Source of the DNA: Desulfobacteraceae bacterium
GTDB taxonomy: Bacteria > Desulfobacterota > Desulfobacteria > Desulfobacterales > Desulfococcaceae
Length of the DNA: 64,000 bases
NCBI GenBank assembly: GCA_011390755.1
Contig: JAABRU010000005.1
Location: 1 to 64,000, forward strand
Reading direction: 5' to 3'
Below the pieces are notes generated by a model. It was not told the origin of the DNA, did not search any database, and saw nothing but the letters and a program-made list of their open reading frames with translations. Shown here in pieces: positions 43,865 through 54,606 of this stretch. Both the position numbers and the translations under genes were made by a program. How positions within the stretch are numbered: the stretch's first letter is position 1; each line of letters opens with the position of its first letter.

Positions 43865-46447
43865 ATGAGATGTTTATTTAAATTTTATATTATATCAAAA
43901 TATTATCTTGTCGGTGCATTATTCTGCGTAATTTTTATGGGGGGTAATGCTCAGGCACAAATTGAGAATGGTTGTATGCAGTTTGATTCTCATCAGACGT
44001 TAGAGGATGGAAACTATGTACCTGTTGGGGTCAGCCTGAAAAAAGAATGGAATATTACAAATAATTGTGGCGAAGAAGTCAATGCCAATGATGTAAAACT
44101 TCAGATTGAATCTTTTACATACGGTCCAAACCTTGAACTTAACCAAGAATCTCCACATGAAATTCTTTTGGAATATTCATCTCTGGAACAATGTAAGTTT
44201 ACACCGGTAACAGATAATAAATACATTGTCAGCACAATAATTCACTTTAGTCAATTACCTCCGGATAGCACGGACAATATCGAAAGGGTAAAATTAACAT
44301 TCACTCTGGTTGCCGGAGAAGTGACTGTTTCCACATTGTCTACTGATCTTTATCTCGTAAATATACCGGAAGAAGCTGATGTTTTCGATCTTCCGATAGG
44401 TAATAGAGGATATGTTGGTCAGGCTTGGGTTCCATACCGTGAATCTTTTGGAGTGAGAGATAGTTATTCTTTAAATCAATTTGCTAATATTAATATTGTA
44501 AATGATGAAGAAACAGAATTAAAAAATCCATATATTAGAGATGGTAATCCCAATACAGGGGAAAGATGGTATAACCGCCAAGATGTATGCAGCCGAAACT
44601 GGTATGATGGTTATCATCAAGGTGAGGACTGGAATTATCTTCCAAATGACGTTGGGCAAGAAGTGTATGCAGCTGCAAATGGTGTGATCATTAAAAATGT
44701 AGTAAATAAGGGCATGTATGATGGACAACCTTATGAATATGGTCAATATATTGTCGTGATGCATAAACTGTCTCGACCTATTAAAATTTATCCCTATGGA
44801 GAACAAACTTTTTCATATGTATTTTCCGGCTATACTCATTTGAACAATGATTTGTATACTACTCCAGAATTTCTTGATGTTGTTAGAGGTAGAAACGTTG
44901 AAAGAGGAATGATATTAGGTAAATTAGATGGTGTTTTTGTTGTACCGAATAATGGTTCTATGGGGCCTCATTTGCACTTTGAGATGATGACAACACATCA
45001 AGAAAAATATAAATATGGTAATTCTGTATATCCATTGGGAACCGGAGAAAATTCATATCTCATGAATTTTGCTGAATTAAAAAAGTTTGGAATTTTCGAT
45101 CCCTCAGATTTCATAAATGCAACTCATAATTTCAAAGATAACGTAACATATGAAAATGATGTTCAGTTACCTGATTATCCATATTACGGCTATCCGCAAA
45201 CTTCTTTTTCCAAGCACCAGGTTTTATTATCACCAGTAGCCGGGTTTGCAAATCCTGTAAAAATTTCCGCTGTAAGTGATATAACTCTGGGACAGGATGA
45301 TGAGTTTGTTATTCTGGCTGATAATATTAACAACAGTAATAACAATGTCTTTTATCCTCTTGGTAAATATGGTCAAAATTTTGACCGATTGGATGGTATG
45401 AGTGTATTTGTGCCGTCTTTAAAAGATATATGTAAGGATGGTACAGAGACTTGTGAACAGAATGATTTAATATCTCCCGCAATGAATAAAGTTATATACA
45501 AGATATGTAAAACCTCATTAGATAACTCAGGAAACCTGATTCCCTATCCTGATGAATGTGTAATTTTGACATTGGAATTTGATGAAACTTTGACAACACA
45601 AGGTAATATAGCCCAAAACACACCATTATTGCATGATTCAAATGCTGCTGATGGTTTTTCTCAGAAGGGAAATGGAAAGGCAACCTTTTTGTTTAAAAAC
45701 ATTATTGGTGGAAATTACCAATTCCAAAATGGTGAATTTTATTCAATTGTTGCCAGCAGATCAGTTAATGATGATGAGAACGGTGTTGCTTTGGGTAAAA
45801 TCAGAGTTTTCGGAAATTTCATTAGAGAAGTTGCGATTTTACCCTTTCCCGATATCTGGTATTCCGATTATCAGACGGAAATTATCAACCTGTATGCACT
45901 TGGAATAGTAAAAGGAAACGATAATACAGGAACATTTACACCTGAAAAACTTGTAAACAGGGCAGAGTTTGCAAAAATGCTGGTTTTAACCGCCAGATAT
46001 GCAAAATACGGGCATCTATATACACAAATTGAACCTATATCGGAAAGAGAAAATGTAAACAACATTTTTCCTGATGTTGAAACTGATTCCTGGTATGAAG
46101 AGTTTGTTGACGAGGCATATAAAGCAGATCTGATAGACGGTTATGATAACGGATATTTTGGTCCTACGAATAACATCCTGCGTTGTGAAGGCATGAAGAT
46201 GGTTGTGGATACATTTCATTTGTTTGAAGATGATGTTTTAGCCTACAACCTCCCGCAGGATTTTTTTGGAAAATATCAGGATATGAACACATCTGAATGG
46301 TTCACGAAATATGTAGCCAGATGTGATGAAATCGGAATTATTGAAGAATACAGTTCAAACAGCAACTTGTTTGAACCCGGCAGACCGATGCGGAAAGATG
46401 AAGCTGCTGCTTTGATATACAGAGCATATCTGAAATATAACCAATAG
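43865..46447 (+). CDS. secreted M23-type peptidase with NBR1-like and three SLH domains
   Basis: An 860-aa protein. Signal peptide (YLVGALFCVIFMGGNAQA). N-terminal Ig-like region with DGNYVPVGVSLKKEWNITNNC, the pattern of the NBR1-like (Trp) domain. The LytM/M23 metallopeptidase core has zinc ligands in HQGEDWN (about residue 251) and HLHFE (about 368). C-terminal three SLH modules (FPDIWYSDYQTEIINLYALGIVKG; FPDVETDSWYEEFVDEAYKADLIDG; TSEWFTKYVARCDEIGIIEE) should bind cell-wall or outer-surface polymer. Base composition is clearly more AT-rich than the neighbours, suggesting transfer. Strong ribosome-binding site aggaggttgct. Confidence 0.88.
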   Translation: MRCLFKFYIISKYYLVGALFCVIFMGGNAQAQIENGCMQFDSHQTLEDGNYVPVGVSLKKEWNITNNCGEEVNANDVKLQIESFTYGPNLELNQESPHEILLEYSSLEQCKFTPVTDNKYIVSTIIHFSQLPPDSTDNIERVKLTFTLVAGEVTVSTLSTDLYLVNIPEEADVFDLPIGNRGYVGQAWVPYRESFGVRDSYSLNQFANINIVNDEETELKNPYIRDGNPNTGERWYNRQDVCSRNWYDGYHQGEDWNYLPNDVGQEVYAAANGVIIKNVVNKGMYDGQPYEYGQYIVVMHKLSRPIKIYPYGEQTFSYVFSGYTHLNNDLYTTPEFLDVVRGRNVERGMILGKLDGVFVVPNNGSMGPHLHFEMMTTHQEKYKYGNSVYPLGTGENSYLMNFAELKKFGIFDPSDFINATHNFKDNVTYENDVQLPDYPYYGYPQTSFSKHQVLLSPVAGFANPVKISAVSDITLGQDDEFVILADNINNSNNNVFYPLGKYGQNFDRLDGMSVFVPSLKDICKDGTETCEQNDLISPAMNKVIYKICKTSLDNSGNLIPYPDECVILTLEFDETLTTQGNIAQNTPLLHDSNAADGFSQKGNGKATFLFKNIIGGNYQFQNGEFYSIVASRSVNDDENGVALGKIRVFGNFIREVAILPFPDIWYSDYQTEIINLYALGIVKGNDNTGTFTPEKLVNRAEFAKMLVLTARYAKYGHLYTQIEPISERENVNNIFPDVETDSWYEEFVDEAYKADLIDGYDNGYFGPTNNILRCEGMKMVVDTFHLFEDDVLAYNLPQDFFGKYQDMNTSEWFTKYVARCDEIGIIEEYSSNSNLFEPGRPMRKDEAAALIYRAYLKYNQ

Positions 46448-46463
46448 CAAAAAGGAGGGGTTT

Positions 46464-49400
46464 ATGAATATCAGAAATGTGGGATTCAAATTGTACATTA
46501 TATTGACCTGTTTACTTATCGTTAACGCAACTTCACAGGAAAGTATTGCCGCCAGAATCGGCAATAACTACGAACAGCAGATGCCCATTGAAGGCGTTAC
46601 GCTGCCTACAGTCAGTATCGAACCTCATCCCGGAGTTAATCCCGGTGAAACCCTTGATGTGGCTGTCAGTGAAGTAAATGTAGATACCGCAAACGGCGGA
46701 AAACCGTTTTACTACTGGTACGCGGACAAAGGCTCCTTTGCAATACATCCGAGTTATCCGGATTACAGTATGGTCAAATATACCGCCCCGGATACCTCCG
46801 GCATTGTCAATATTTCTGTACGGGTTGGGGATACACTGGGATATGTTGCCAAAGACACCATCACAATCACTGTAGGCAAAGGCACCACAGTTGACCCCGG
46901 CGATCTCACTCCCCCGGTCAACGAAGAATGCACCTACACGGTTTCATATCCCAACTGGCAGCAGGTTTATCACACCGAATACCTGCTGACAGCCGAAAGA
47001 ACCGCCAATTACAAACCCACCGGACATTTCCGGGTACAGCCCGTATTTGATGACATGCTTTGGGATTACAGCGGTCAGGTGCAGGTAATCATCAACGGAT
47101 CAGCGGTAACTTTATATGAAGACCCAAACCTTCAGACAGAACACGGACACAATTTCGGATACCATCCCGGAGGACAGGGCTTTGAATTCTGGTTTGATGC
47201 GGATTTTTCCAGCCATAAAAGCATCACCCTTCATCACAGTGAGGATTCACAATCTGACGGATGGGATACAGTCTGGATGATGAAAGCTGATTGCCCGACC
47301 GATCCGCCGGTTCAGGGTGATCCGGATCTGCAGATTGATGCTTATGAAGTCAAACCATCCTATGCGGAAGCCGGTCAGGAAGTTCAGTTCAGAGTCCGGG
47401 TCCGCAATATCGGAGACGGAACTTCCGGCCCCTGCAAAATCGGCTACTATCTTGCGGATAACGGAAATTTCACCGAACTCTATGAAGATTATATCGGTTC
47501 CCTGAACCCCGGCATGACCTCCATCCGGGAACCTTTTATCAGGCTGCCCGCCAACCTCGGCAATGGGCAGTATGAAATTGCATTCAAGGCAGATGACGGA
47601 AACAAAGTTCCGGAAATCAATGAAAACAATAATGACAGATTTGCCACACTGATTATCGGAACCGGTGCATCCGAAGCCGACCTGATTGTGGACAGCTATA
47701 CATTCAGTGCGGACAGTGTTGTACCGGGTGAGAGTGTCACTATGGGAGCCAGTGTGAAAAATATCGGCGGTTCAGGCACATCTGCGGCTTCCCGCATCGG
47801 GTATTTCCTGTCGGAAGATCCCTATTATGATGCCTCGGATATTCTGCTGGGTACGAATTATTTCGGTTTTCTTCTTCCGGGCGCAGGAACCGAAATCTTT
47901 AACCGCACCTTTATCCTTCCCGGCACACTGAAAACGGGTCAGACCTATTATATCCTGTTTTATGCGGATTATGAGGATAAAGTGGTGGAAGAAGATGAAA
48001 GCCCCAACAACAATATTGCAGCCAGGTCAATAACAGTTTCCTATTCCGAAGAAATGACCGTATTTCAGCCGGAGGGAAACAGTGAATGGGGGCATGACAG
48101 AACTTATGACATCATCTGGACCAGCAATCTGGGCGGAACGGTGAAAATCGAGCTGTATAAAAGCATCAGCCCCCTGATGACCATTGCAGCAGCCGCAGCG
48201 AACAGCGGGACTTATCAATGGACAGTGCCTTCGGAGCTTCAGGTGTTGCCGGATACGGAAAAACAGTATTGGATCAAGATTACCGCCAATGCCGATTCTT
48301 CTGTATCCGATGACAGTGAGCGTTTCCGGGTTGTCTATTCCGATTCTCTCACTGTTCTCTCCCCCAAAGCCGGGGAGGAATGGGGATATGGAACCAGCCG
48401 GAACATCCGTTGGAACAGTACCTTTGACGGAAAAGTGGAAATTCAGCTTTACAAAGACGGAAAATATTTTCAGACCGTGGACAATGCGGAAACTTCCAGA
48501 GTGCGTGACTGCGATTATATCTGGCTGGTGCCTTCGGATATTCCCCAGGGGATCAGCTATCAGATCCGCATTGTAAACGCCGGTGATGAGCAGACAGCCG
48601 GGATTTCTCCGGAATTTTCCATTGCTGCAATTCCGCCGGAAGAGATTTCTGTTACCGTTCCGGATACGGAAATCACGGAAACGGATACACCTGTGAGCAT
48701 CTCTGTTCTGCTGAATGACAATCCCCCGATTGGTGAAAAACTTTATGTGGATGCGGTAACACAGGCGCAGAACGGTTCGGTTGTCATCAACGGGGATTTC
48801 CGGACAGTTACCTACACACCGAATCCCGGATTTTCCGGAGAGGATTCTTTCACCTATACCTGCAATACCTTCAAAGAAGGGGCTTCAATCGCGCAGGTTT
48901 TTGTTACGGTGGTCAATTCTTCGGGCAGTTCATGGCTCAATCACACGTCTGACAGCATGAACAGCATTGCAACAGACAATACGGGCAATGTTTTTGTCAC
49001 AGATGGCGGAAACATTGAAAAATACAATGCCTCCGGTGAATTGCAGTGGACACGGAAAATTGAAGGGGCATACAGTTACAGTCATGATTCCCTTGCAACG
49101 GATAATGCAGGCAATGTTTATATTGTCGGTTCCTGGTCTTCCGATTCCCCGCTTGTTTTTTATACGGACAATGTTTCTGTAAATACAGTCAATGCTTCCA
49201 ATACAGGCGGTGAACTCTTTATCGCAAAATATGATTCCGCAGGAACTCTGCTCTGGGCGCAGGCATCACAGGGGGCATATGATGACTTCGCTTCTGCCAT
49301 TGCTGTGGATGCAAATGCAGGCTCTTTCTATATCTCCGGACAGTTTGACGGAGAAATTACTCTGGGTTCCGGTGCTTATGCTTCCACACTCATAGCAGAA

Positions 49401-52400
49401 GGTTCCGAATTTTTTCTGGCGAAATTCTCTTTGGACGGCACGCTGAGATGGGCAAAGCAGATCAGCGGAGAAGGCGGAAATATCCTTGCTCTTTCTGTGG
49501 ATGCTTCCGGCGATATTCTCTGCACAGGTCATTTTGATGAACTGGCTGTTTTTCCGGGTACATCTCCGATAACACTGAATGGAACCGTAAATACCGATAA
49601 TCTTTTTGTGGCAAAATTTGATGCATCCGGAAATGTGAAATGGGCGCAGAAAGCCACAGGAAGCTCCAATATTATCGGTATGGATATCTGCACGGATACT
49701 TCCGGTGCCATTTATACCACAGGCGTTTTTGACCGGGGAATCAGCTTTTTCCAGGGCAGCACTTCTGTAATGACATTGGCGGAAAATCCCCAAAGAAACC
49801 GGGACATCTTTCTTGCCAAATACAGTGCGGAAGGCGGCATTCTCTGGGCTGAATCTGTCCGGAGTTCCGGAGACGATTACAGTTATGCCGTGGGAACCGA
49901 CAACTCCGGAAATCCCCTGATCGCGGGATTTATCGGAAGCGGTGCGGTATTCGGGAAAGATACATCTGCAAAAACAGTTATACTTCAAAGCAGTTCCGGC
50001 TTTATTGCTTCCTATACACCGGAGGGTGAATTCATATCTGTTGCAACTGCAATAGGAGGAAGTGAATATCTGGATATGCATGTCAACAGATTCGGTCATA
50101 TCCACATTGTCGGCAGTAATGGTGAAAATGTCCATCTGGCTACTTCGGATCATGTCTTTGAACTCACCACTGCCGGAAATTTTGTTGCCAAACTCATTGA
50201 CCCTGAATCACTGGATCATGACGGAGACGGTATAAGGGATGAAGTTGACGTTTTCCCGAATGATCCCGCTGAATGGGAAGATACGGACGGAGACGGTGCG
50301 GGAAACAATGCAGATGCGGACGATGATGATGACGGAATGCCGGATGCTTTTGAAATATCCAACGGCTTTGATCCCCTGAATGCTTCGGATGCTTTGGCAG
50401 ACCCGGACAGTGACGGATATACAAATCTGGAAGAATTTCAGTTGGGAACCGATCCGCATAAAGAAAATACAGATTCGCCCAGCCGGTGGATTTGGGGGCG
50501 GCAGTCTGTGGGTGCGGATGCTGAAGGCGGATATGCCCTTGCCGCGGATAAAAACGGAAATGTTTTCGCAGTCGGCATGATCCGTGCAGAAACGACTTTC
50601 GGCAATATCACGCACACACCGGAAGGATGGGGCATCTTTACCGCCAAGTATGACAGTGAAGGCAACTGTCTGTGGGTAAGCAGTGCAAAACTGGGCGGAA
50701 ATTACGGAGCATACGGTATCACAACTGATAATGCCGGAAATGTATATGTGGCCGGATATTTTCAATGGGCAGCGTATTTCGGCAATACCGCATTGACTTC
50801 CAATGCCCAGAGCATGGATATTTTCATTGCAAAATACAGCGGCACCAACGGAAATCTGCTGTGGGTGAAACAGGGCGGAGGAAGTGATACAGACTATGTG
50901 CAGAGCATGACCTCGGACGGTGTGAATCTTTACATCACCGGGAGATTTTACGGTGCATCACAGTTTGGGGGAAAATCTGTAAGCTCAAAAGGGAGCAGCG
51001 ATGTTTTCATTGCCAAATATGATGCAAACGGAAACTGCCTGTGGGTTCAGAGCGGCGGCGGAACAGATTCGGATTACGGACGCTGTATCGCAGCCGATAC
51101 GTCGGGTAATCTTTTTGTTACCGGTAATTTCAAAGGGAGCGCGGTTTTCGGAAACACAACACTGGTTTCCAAAGGGAATGCCGATATCTTCCTGGCAAAA
51201 TACAGTACAAACGGGGTGTTGCAGTGGGTGAAAAGTGCCGGTGGCGCATCCACAGATTACGGATACAGTGTAAGCACTGATCCTGCCGGTAACGTTTATA
51301 TCGCCGGACAGATCACCACATCCGCAATTTTCGGTACATTATCCGTAACAGCAGGCGGAGCGGGTGCGGGAGTGCTTGCCAAATATAACGCTAACGGCAA
51401 TCCTCTCTGGATAAGAACCATGTCCGCTTCCGGTACGGATTACGCTTATACCTATGCAGTAAGTACTGTGGGAACGGAGAATATCGGTGTAAGAGGATAT
51501 TTCAGCGGAATGCTTACCCTGGGTACGGAAACCCTTTCTGCCCAGGAAGCCGGGAACAATTTTATCGCAGTATACAACAGCAATGGAGAATTTCAGTGGG
51601 AGGATCATGCGGCTACTGCCTCATCTTCTTACGCTTGTCAAAGCATTGTTTTCGACGGTTCTGAAGGAATATATGCCACAGGAACATTCAATCAGAATCT
51701 AACGTTGGGCAAAGATACCTTATATCCGACCGGGGGATCGAGTTCTGATTTTTTTATCGGAAAACTCGGTAACAGCGCAACAACAGGAACACTAAGCGGT
51801 TTTACCCTTACACCGCCGATACAGGAAGTGCCGGAACAGTCCGGGACAGTATCATTCCAAGTGAAAAAAGTGGGAAGTTCCCCGGTAGTGTGGACAGTTG
51901 AAAGCGATGCTTCCCCCTGGTTTTCCATACAAAGTGGCGGATCAGGAACAGATGACGGAATTATTACGGTTTCTTATCAAAGCAATTCCGGAAAAGCCAG
52001 AACCGGTATTCTGACCATCGGTTCCGATACATCAGGCCAGTCCATTAATGTGGAAATCCGGCAGACTGCAACGACTGATTCAGACGGAGACGGCGTGTCT
52101 GACAAAGACGATGCCTTTCCCAATGATCCCAATGAATCAATAGACAGTGACGGAGACGGCATCGGGAATAATGCAGATACCGATGATGACAATGACGGCA
52201 TGTCCGATACATTTGAACAGCAGTACGGTCTGAATCCGCTGAATCCCGGTGATGCCAGCACAGATATGGATAATGACGGATTCAGCAATCTTGCGGAATA
52301 TCAGGCAGACACGGATCCAACCGATCCGGAATCCAAACCCGAAGAGGAAATCACCCAGGAAATCCCCTTAACTGCCGGATGGAACCTGATTTCCCTGAAT

Positions 52401-52850
52401 GTGTTTCCGGAAGATATGCGTCCCTCACAGGTTTTTGCTTCCGTATCAGACAAACTGCTGGAAGTGAAAAACATCAGCCAGACCTATGATCCTGCTTTGC
52501 CGGATTTTCTGAATACACTCACAGAACTGGAAGACGGCATGGGATACTGGGTGAATGTAAGTCAGGATGTGATGCTGAGTGTCAGCGGTCTTCCGGCGGA
52601 TCTTTCTGCCCTTTCCATTCCCCTGAAAGCTGGATGGAATCTGACCGGCTATCCGGGACAGAATGCCGCAGCGATTACGGAAGCCCTTGCAGGCATTATG
52701 GGTGTGCTGACGGAAGTGAAAAGTATATCGGAAAGCTATGATCCGGCGGTTCCTGAATTTCTGAATACTTTGACAGAGCTTCGTCCGGGTTCAGGGTACT
52801 GGATCAACGTATCCTCGGATACATGGCTGAACTATCCGGCAGGGTTATAG
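46464..52850 (+). CDS. giant multidomain secreted surface protein (CARDB, SBBP propellers, TSP3, BACON)
   Basis: A 2128-aa protein 16 bp after the M23/SLH gene. Order as read: signal peptide; Ig-like region (to ~140); two CARDB-type domains (about 283-385, 405-510: DLQIDAYEVKPSYAEAG, DLIVDSYTFSADSV); two Kre9/GPI-like repeats (MTVFQPEGNSEWG, LTVLSPKAGEEWG); a Big_9-like module (SVLLNDNPPIGEKLYV). Then two SBBP-type beta-propeller blocks (repeats IAKYDANGNCLWV...DYGRCIAADTSGNLFVTG), each followed by a thrombospondin-3 Ca-binding segment (DHDGDGIRDEVD; DSDGDGIGNNAD), a BACON domain before the second, and two C-terminal AGWNL...YWVNV repeats. Likely a calcium-stabilised adhesin or scaffold. Confidence 0.88.
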   Translation: MNIRNVGFKLYIILTCLLIVNATSQESIAARIGNNYEQQMPIEGVTLPTVSIEPHPGVNPGETLDVAVSEVNVDTANGGKPFYYWYADKGSFAIHPSYPDYSMVKYTAPDTSGIVNISVRVGDTLGYVAKDTITITVGKGTTVDPGDLTPPVNEECTYTVSYPNWQQVYHTEYLLTAERTANYKPTGHFRVQPVFDDMLWDYSGQVQVIINGSAVTLYEDPNLQTEHGHNFGYHPGGQGFEFWFDADFSSHKSITLHHSEDSQSDGWDTVWMMKADCPTDPPVQGDPDLQIDAYEVKPSYAEAGQEVQFRVRVRNIGDGTSGPCKIGYYLADNGNFTELYEDYIGSLNPGMTSIREPFIRLPANLGNGQYEIAFKADDGNKVPEINENNNDRFATLIIGTGASEADLIVDSYTFSADSVVPGESVTMGASVKNIGGSGTSAASRIGYFLSEDPYYDASDILLGTNYFGFLLPGAGTEIFNRTFILPGTLKTGQTYYILFYADYEDKVVEEDESPNNNIAARSITVSYSEEMTVFQPEGNSEWGHDRTYDIIWTSNLGGTVKIELYKSISPLMTIAAAAANSGTYQWTVPSELQVLPDTEKQYWIKITANADSSVSDDSERFRVVYSDSLTVLSPKAGEEWGYGTSRNIRWNSTFDGKVEIQLYKDGKYFQTVDNAETSRVRDCDYIWLVPSDIPQGISYQIRIVNAGDEQTAGISPEFSIAAIPPEEISVTVPDTEITETDTPVSISVLLNDNPPIGEKLYVDAVTQAQNGSVVINGDFRTVTYTPNPGFSGEDSFTYTCNTFKEGASIAQVFVTVVNSSGSSWLNHTSDSMNSIATDNTGNVFVTDGGNIEKYNASGELQWTRKIEGAYSYSHDSLATDNAGNVYIVGSWSSDSPLVFYTDNVSVNTVNASNTGGELFIAKYDSAGTLLWAQASQGAYDDFASAIAVDANAGSFYISGQFDGEITLGSGAYASTLIAEGSEFFLAKFSLDGTLRWAKQISGEGGNILALSVDASGDILCTGHFDELAVFPGTSPITLNGTVNTDNLFVAKFDASGNVKWAQKATGSSNIIGMDICTDTSGAIYTTGVFDRGISFFQGSTSVMTLAENPQRNRDIFLAKYSAEGGILWAESVRSSGDDYSYAVGTDNSGNPLIAGFIGSGAVFGKDTSAKTVILQSSSGFIASYTPEGEFISVATAIGGSEYLDMHVNRFGHIHIVGSNGENVHLATSDHVFELTTAGNFVAKLIDPESLDHDGDGIRDEVDVFPNDPAEWEDTDGDGAGNNADADDDDDGMPDAFEISNGFDPLNASDALADPDSDGYTNLEEFQLGTDPHKENTDSPSRWIWGRQSVGADAEGGYALAADKNGNVFAVGMIRAETTFGNITHTPEGWGIFTAKYDSEGNCLWVSSAKLGGNYGAYGITTDNAGNVYVAGYFQWAAYFGNTALTSNAQSMDIFIAKYSGTNGNLLWVKQGGGSDTDYVQSMTSDGVNLYITGRFYGASQFGGKSVSSKGSSDVFIAKYDANGNCLWVQSGGGTDSDYGRCIAADTSGNLFVTGNFKGSAVFGNTTLVSKGNADIFLAKYSTNGVLQWVKSAGGASTDYGYSVSTDPAGNVYIAGQITTSAIFGTLSVTAGGAGAGVLAKYNANGNPLWIRTMSASGTDYAYTYAVSTVGTENIGVRGYFSGMLTLGTETLSAQEAGNNFIAVYNSNGEFQWEDHAATASSSYACQSIVFDGSEGIYATGTFNQNLTLGKDTLYPTGGSSSDFFIGKLGNSATTGTLSGFTLTPPIQEVPEQSGTVSFQVKKVGSSPVVWTVESDASPWFSIQSGGSGTDDGIITVSYQSNSGKARTGILTIGSDTSGQSINVEIRQTATTDSDGDGVSDKDDAFPNDPNESIDSDGDGIGNNADTDDDNDGMSDTFEQQYGLNPLNPGDASTDMDNDGFSNLAEYQADTDPTDPESKPEEEITQEIPLTAGWNLISLNVFPEDMRPSQVFASVSDKLLEVKNISQTYDPALPDFLNTLTELEDGMGYWVNVSQDVMLSVSGLPADLSALSIPLKAGWNLTGYPGQNAAAITEALAGIMGVLTEVKSISESYDPAVPEFLNTLTELRPGSGYWINVSSDTWLNYPAGL

Positions 52851-52876
52851 GATAGTCGGCAGAAAACAATCTTTTT

Positions 52877-52950
52877 ACCACAGAGGACACGGAGAAGACA
52901 CAGAGAAAGGCTCTCTGTGCCCTCTGTGAAACCTCAGTGTCCTCTGTGGT
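52877..52950. repeat. accacagaggacac hairpin, probable terminator
   Basis: Perfect 14-bp arms accacagaggacac and gtgtcctctgtggt enclose a 46-bp loop with a further ctctgtg-type inverted repeat, followed by tttaacttttt. It starts 26 bp after the giant gene stop. Same family as 54607-54689. Confidence 0.75.
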
Positions 52951-52998
52951 TTTAACTTTTTAATATAAAAGAATATTAACTGAAAGGAGATTTTAACC

Positions 52999-54570
52999 AT
53001 GATAAGAACTTTAAAAAAACAAATGATTTTCATCCTGATGATTCTGCTCTGCACGGCTCCCCGTACATGGGCAACCTGCGCACCGGACTGGAATCCCGTA
53101 ACTTACACCAACAGCACAACCGCTTATACCCTTATCACGGTCAACGGCCAGCCCGCATCTGCCGGGGACATGGTGGGGGCTTTTGTGAACGGGGAATGCA
53201 GGGCTGTGGGTACGGTTGTACTGTCCGGAGGGATCGCCTATGCCACGCTCGTTATTCAGGGAACCGAAGCGGAAACCGTTCATTTTAAAGTATGGGACGG
53301 CAGTGAATGTACGGTAAGGGATTCCGGATACACCGTTCAGAGCAACCCCGGAAACCGCATCGGGCTTCCACCGGACTATCTGCCAATCAGTGCGGAAAAT
53401 GCTGCAAATCCGCTACTGTCTGTTAACCCGGTATCTCAGAATCTTCCTGCGGAAAGCGGCACATTCACTGTCACAGTTGCCAATACCGGTGCAGGCGGAA
53501 TGAACTGGACAGCCGGAATTTCCGGAGGAAACTGGCTGCGGATTCAGGGAGAAAACAATGGGACAGATGCAGGAACACTGACACTGGTATATGATACCAA
53601 CTCCGGCAGTGAAAGAAGTGCCACTGTCACAATTGTATCCGCAGAAGCGGAAAACAGCCCGCAGACCGTAACTGTAAAGCAGACTGCTATGGCAGTGACC
53701 GGGGAAAACACTGTTACCATCGTTCCCTCTGCCACAACAGTGGAAACCGGTAAAACATTTACCGCGGAAATAAAAATAAGCGGAAAAGACATCTGGGCCG
53801 TTCACGCAGTCTGCAATAATGCACCGGAATCGCTGGAACTGATACAGAAAGGTACATACGGGGATTTTATTGATCCGAAATACCGCTTTACGATTCCTGC
53901 TGTAATGGATGCGGCAGCAGGCACATGGACAGGAGCGCAGACCCTGAAACACCCGGCGGAACCGGTATCCAGGGAAGGTGTGTTTGCATACAACCTGAAA
54001 TACAGAGCCCTGCCGGGTGCATACGGGGAAACCTCTGTCACAGCCGAAATTATCCTTACCGACCGGTACGGAAATATTCTGCCGGTACAGGTTGCGGATG
54101 CGGTTGTGACAATAGATGACGGCATACACGGCGGAGACGGTGTGATTGAAGGTACGATCACCTATATTGACGGCACCCCTGTTTCCGGTGCGGAAGTGAC
54201 GATTTCCGTCAACGGGAAGGAATACACCGTTACCACGGATGAAAACGGGCATTATGTGCTGGATGACCTGCGGGATCTGGCAGAAGGGGAAAGTTTTACA
54301 GTGGAAGCCGGAAAAGAGGGATTTTATGCTGAAGCCGAAGTAAACAGCGTGGAAAATCCGGTTTCTCTGGACATGGAAATCCTGAATACCGAACTGGCTG
54401 ATCTGAACAAAGACGGCACCGTGGATATAGCGGACTTCACCCTGCTGGCAAACAGCTACGGACTGTCTGAAGGAGCGGAAGGTTATGATTCCAGAGCGGA
54501 TATCAACGGGGATAAAACCGTCAGTATTCAGGATTTGGCCCTGCTGGGAAGTCACTGGAAGATAAAATAG
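52999..54570 (+). CDS. secreted protein with BACON, cohesin-like, CNA-B-like and dockerin domains
   Basis: A 523-aa protein, ATG behind aaaggagatttta. Signal peptide ending TWA. Domain order: a small beta module (WNPVTYTNSTTAYTLITVNG), a BACON domain (LSVNPVSQNLPAESGTFTV), a cohesin-like beta domain (about 240-370: IVPSATTVETGKTFTAEIKISGKDIW), a carboxypeptidase-regulatory repeat (GTITYIDGTPVSGAEVTISVNGK), and a C-terminal type I dockerin with two Ca loops (DLNKDGTVDIADFTLLANSYG, DINGDKTVSIQDLALLGSHW). The dockerin should bind a cohesin; the next gene encodes one. Confidence 0.85.
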   Translation: MIRTLKKQMIFILMILLCTAPRTWATCAPDWNPVTYTNSTTAYTLITVNGQPASAGDMVGAFVNGECRAVGTVVLSGGIAYATLVIQGTEAETVHFKVWDGSECTVRDSGYTVQSNPGNRIGLPPDYLPISAENAANPLLSVNPVSQNLPAESGTFTVTVANTGAGGMNWTAGISGGNWLRIQGENNGTDAGTLTLVYDTNSGSERSATVTIVSAEAENSPQTVTVKQTAMAVTGENTVTIVPSATTVETGKTFTAEIKISGKDIWAVHAVCNNAPESLELIQKGTYGDFIDPKYRFTIPAVMDAAAGTWTGAQTLKHPAEPVSREGVFAYNLKYRALPGAYGETSVTAEIILTDRYGNILPVQVADAVVTIDDGIHGGDGVIEGTITYIDGTPVSGAEVTISVNGKEYTVTTDENGHYVLDDLRDLAEGESFTVEAGKEGFYAEAEVNSVENPVSLDMEILNTELADLNKDGTVDIADFTLLANSYGLSEGAEGYDSRADINGDKTVSIQDLALLGSHWKIK

Positions 54571-54606
54571 AAAGAACTCTGTGTTCTTCTGTGCCAATTA
54601 TTATGA

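Noticed and set aside
53413-54597. 394-aa minus-strand ORF opposite the dockerin gene
   Set aside because: Shadow frame; the plus gene has a signal peptide, BACON and dockerin domains.
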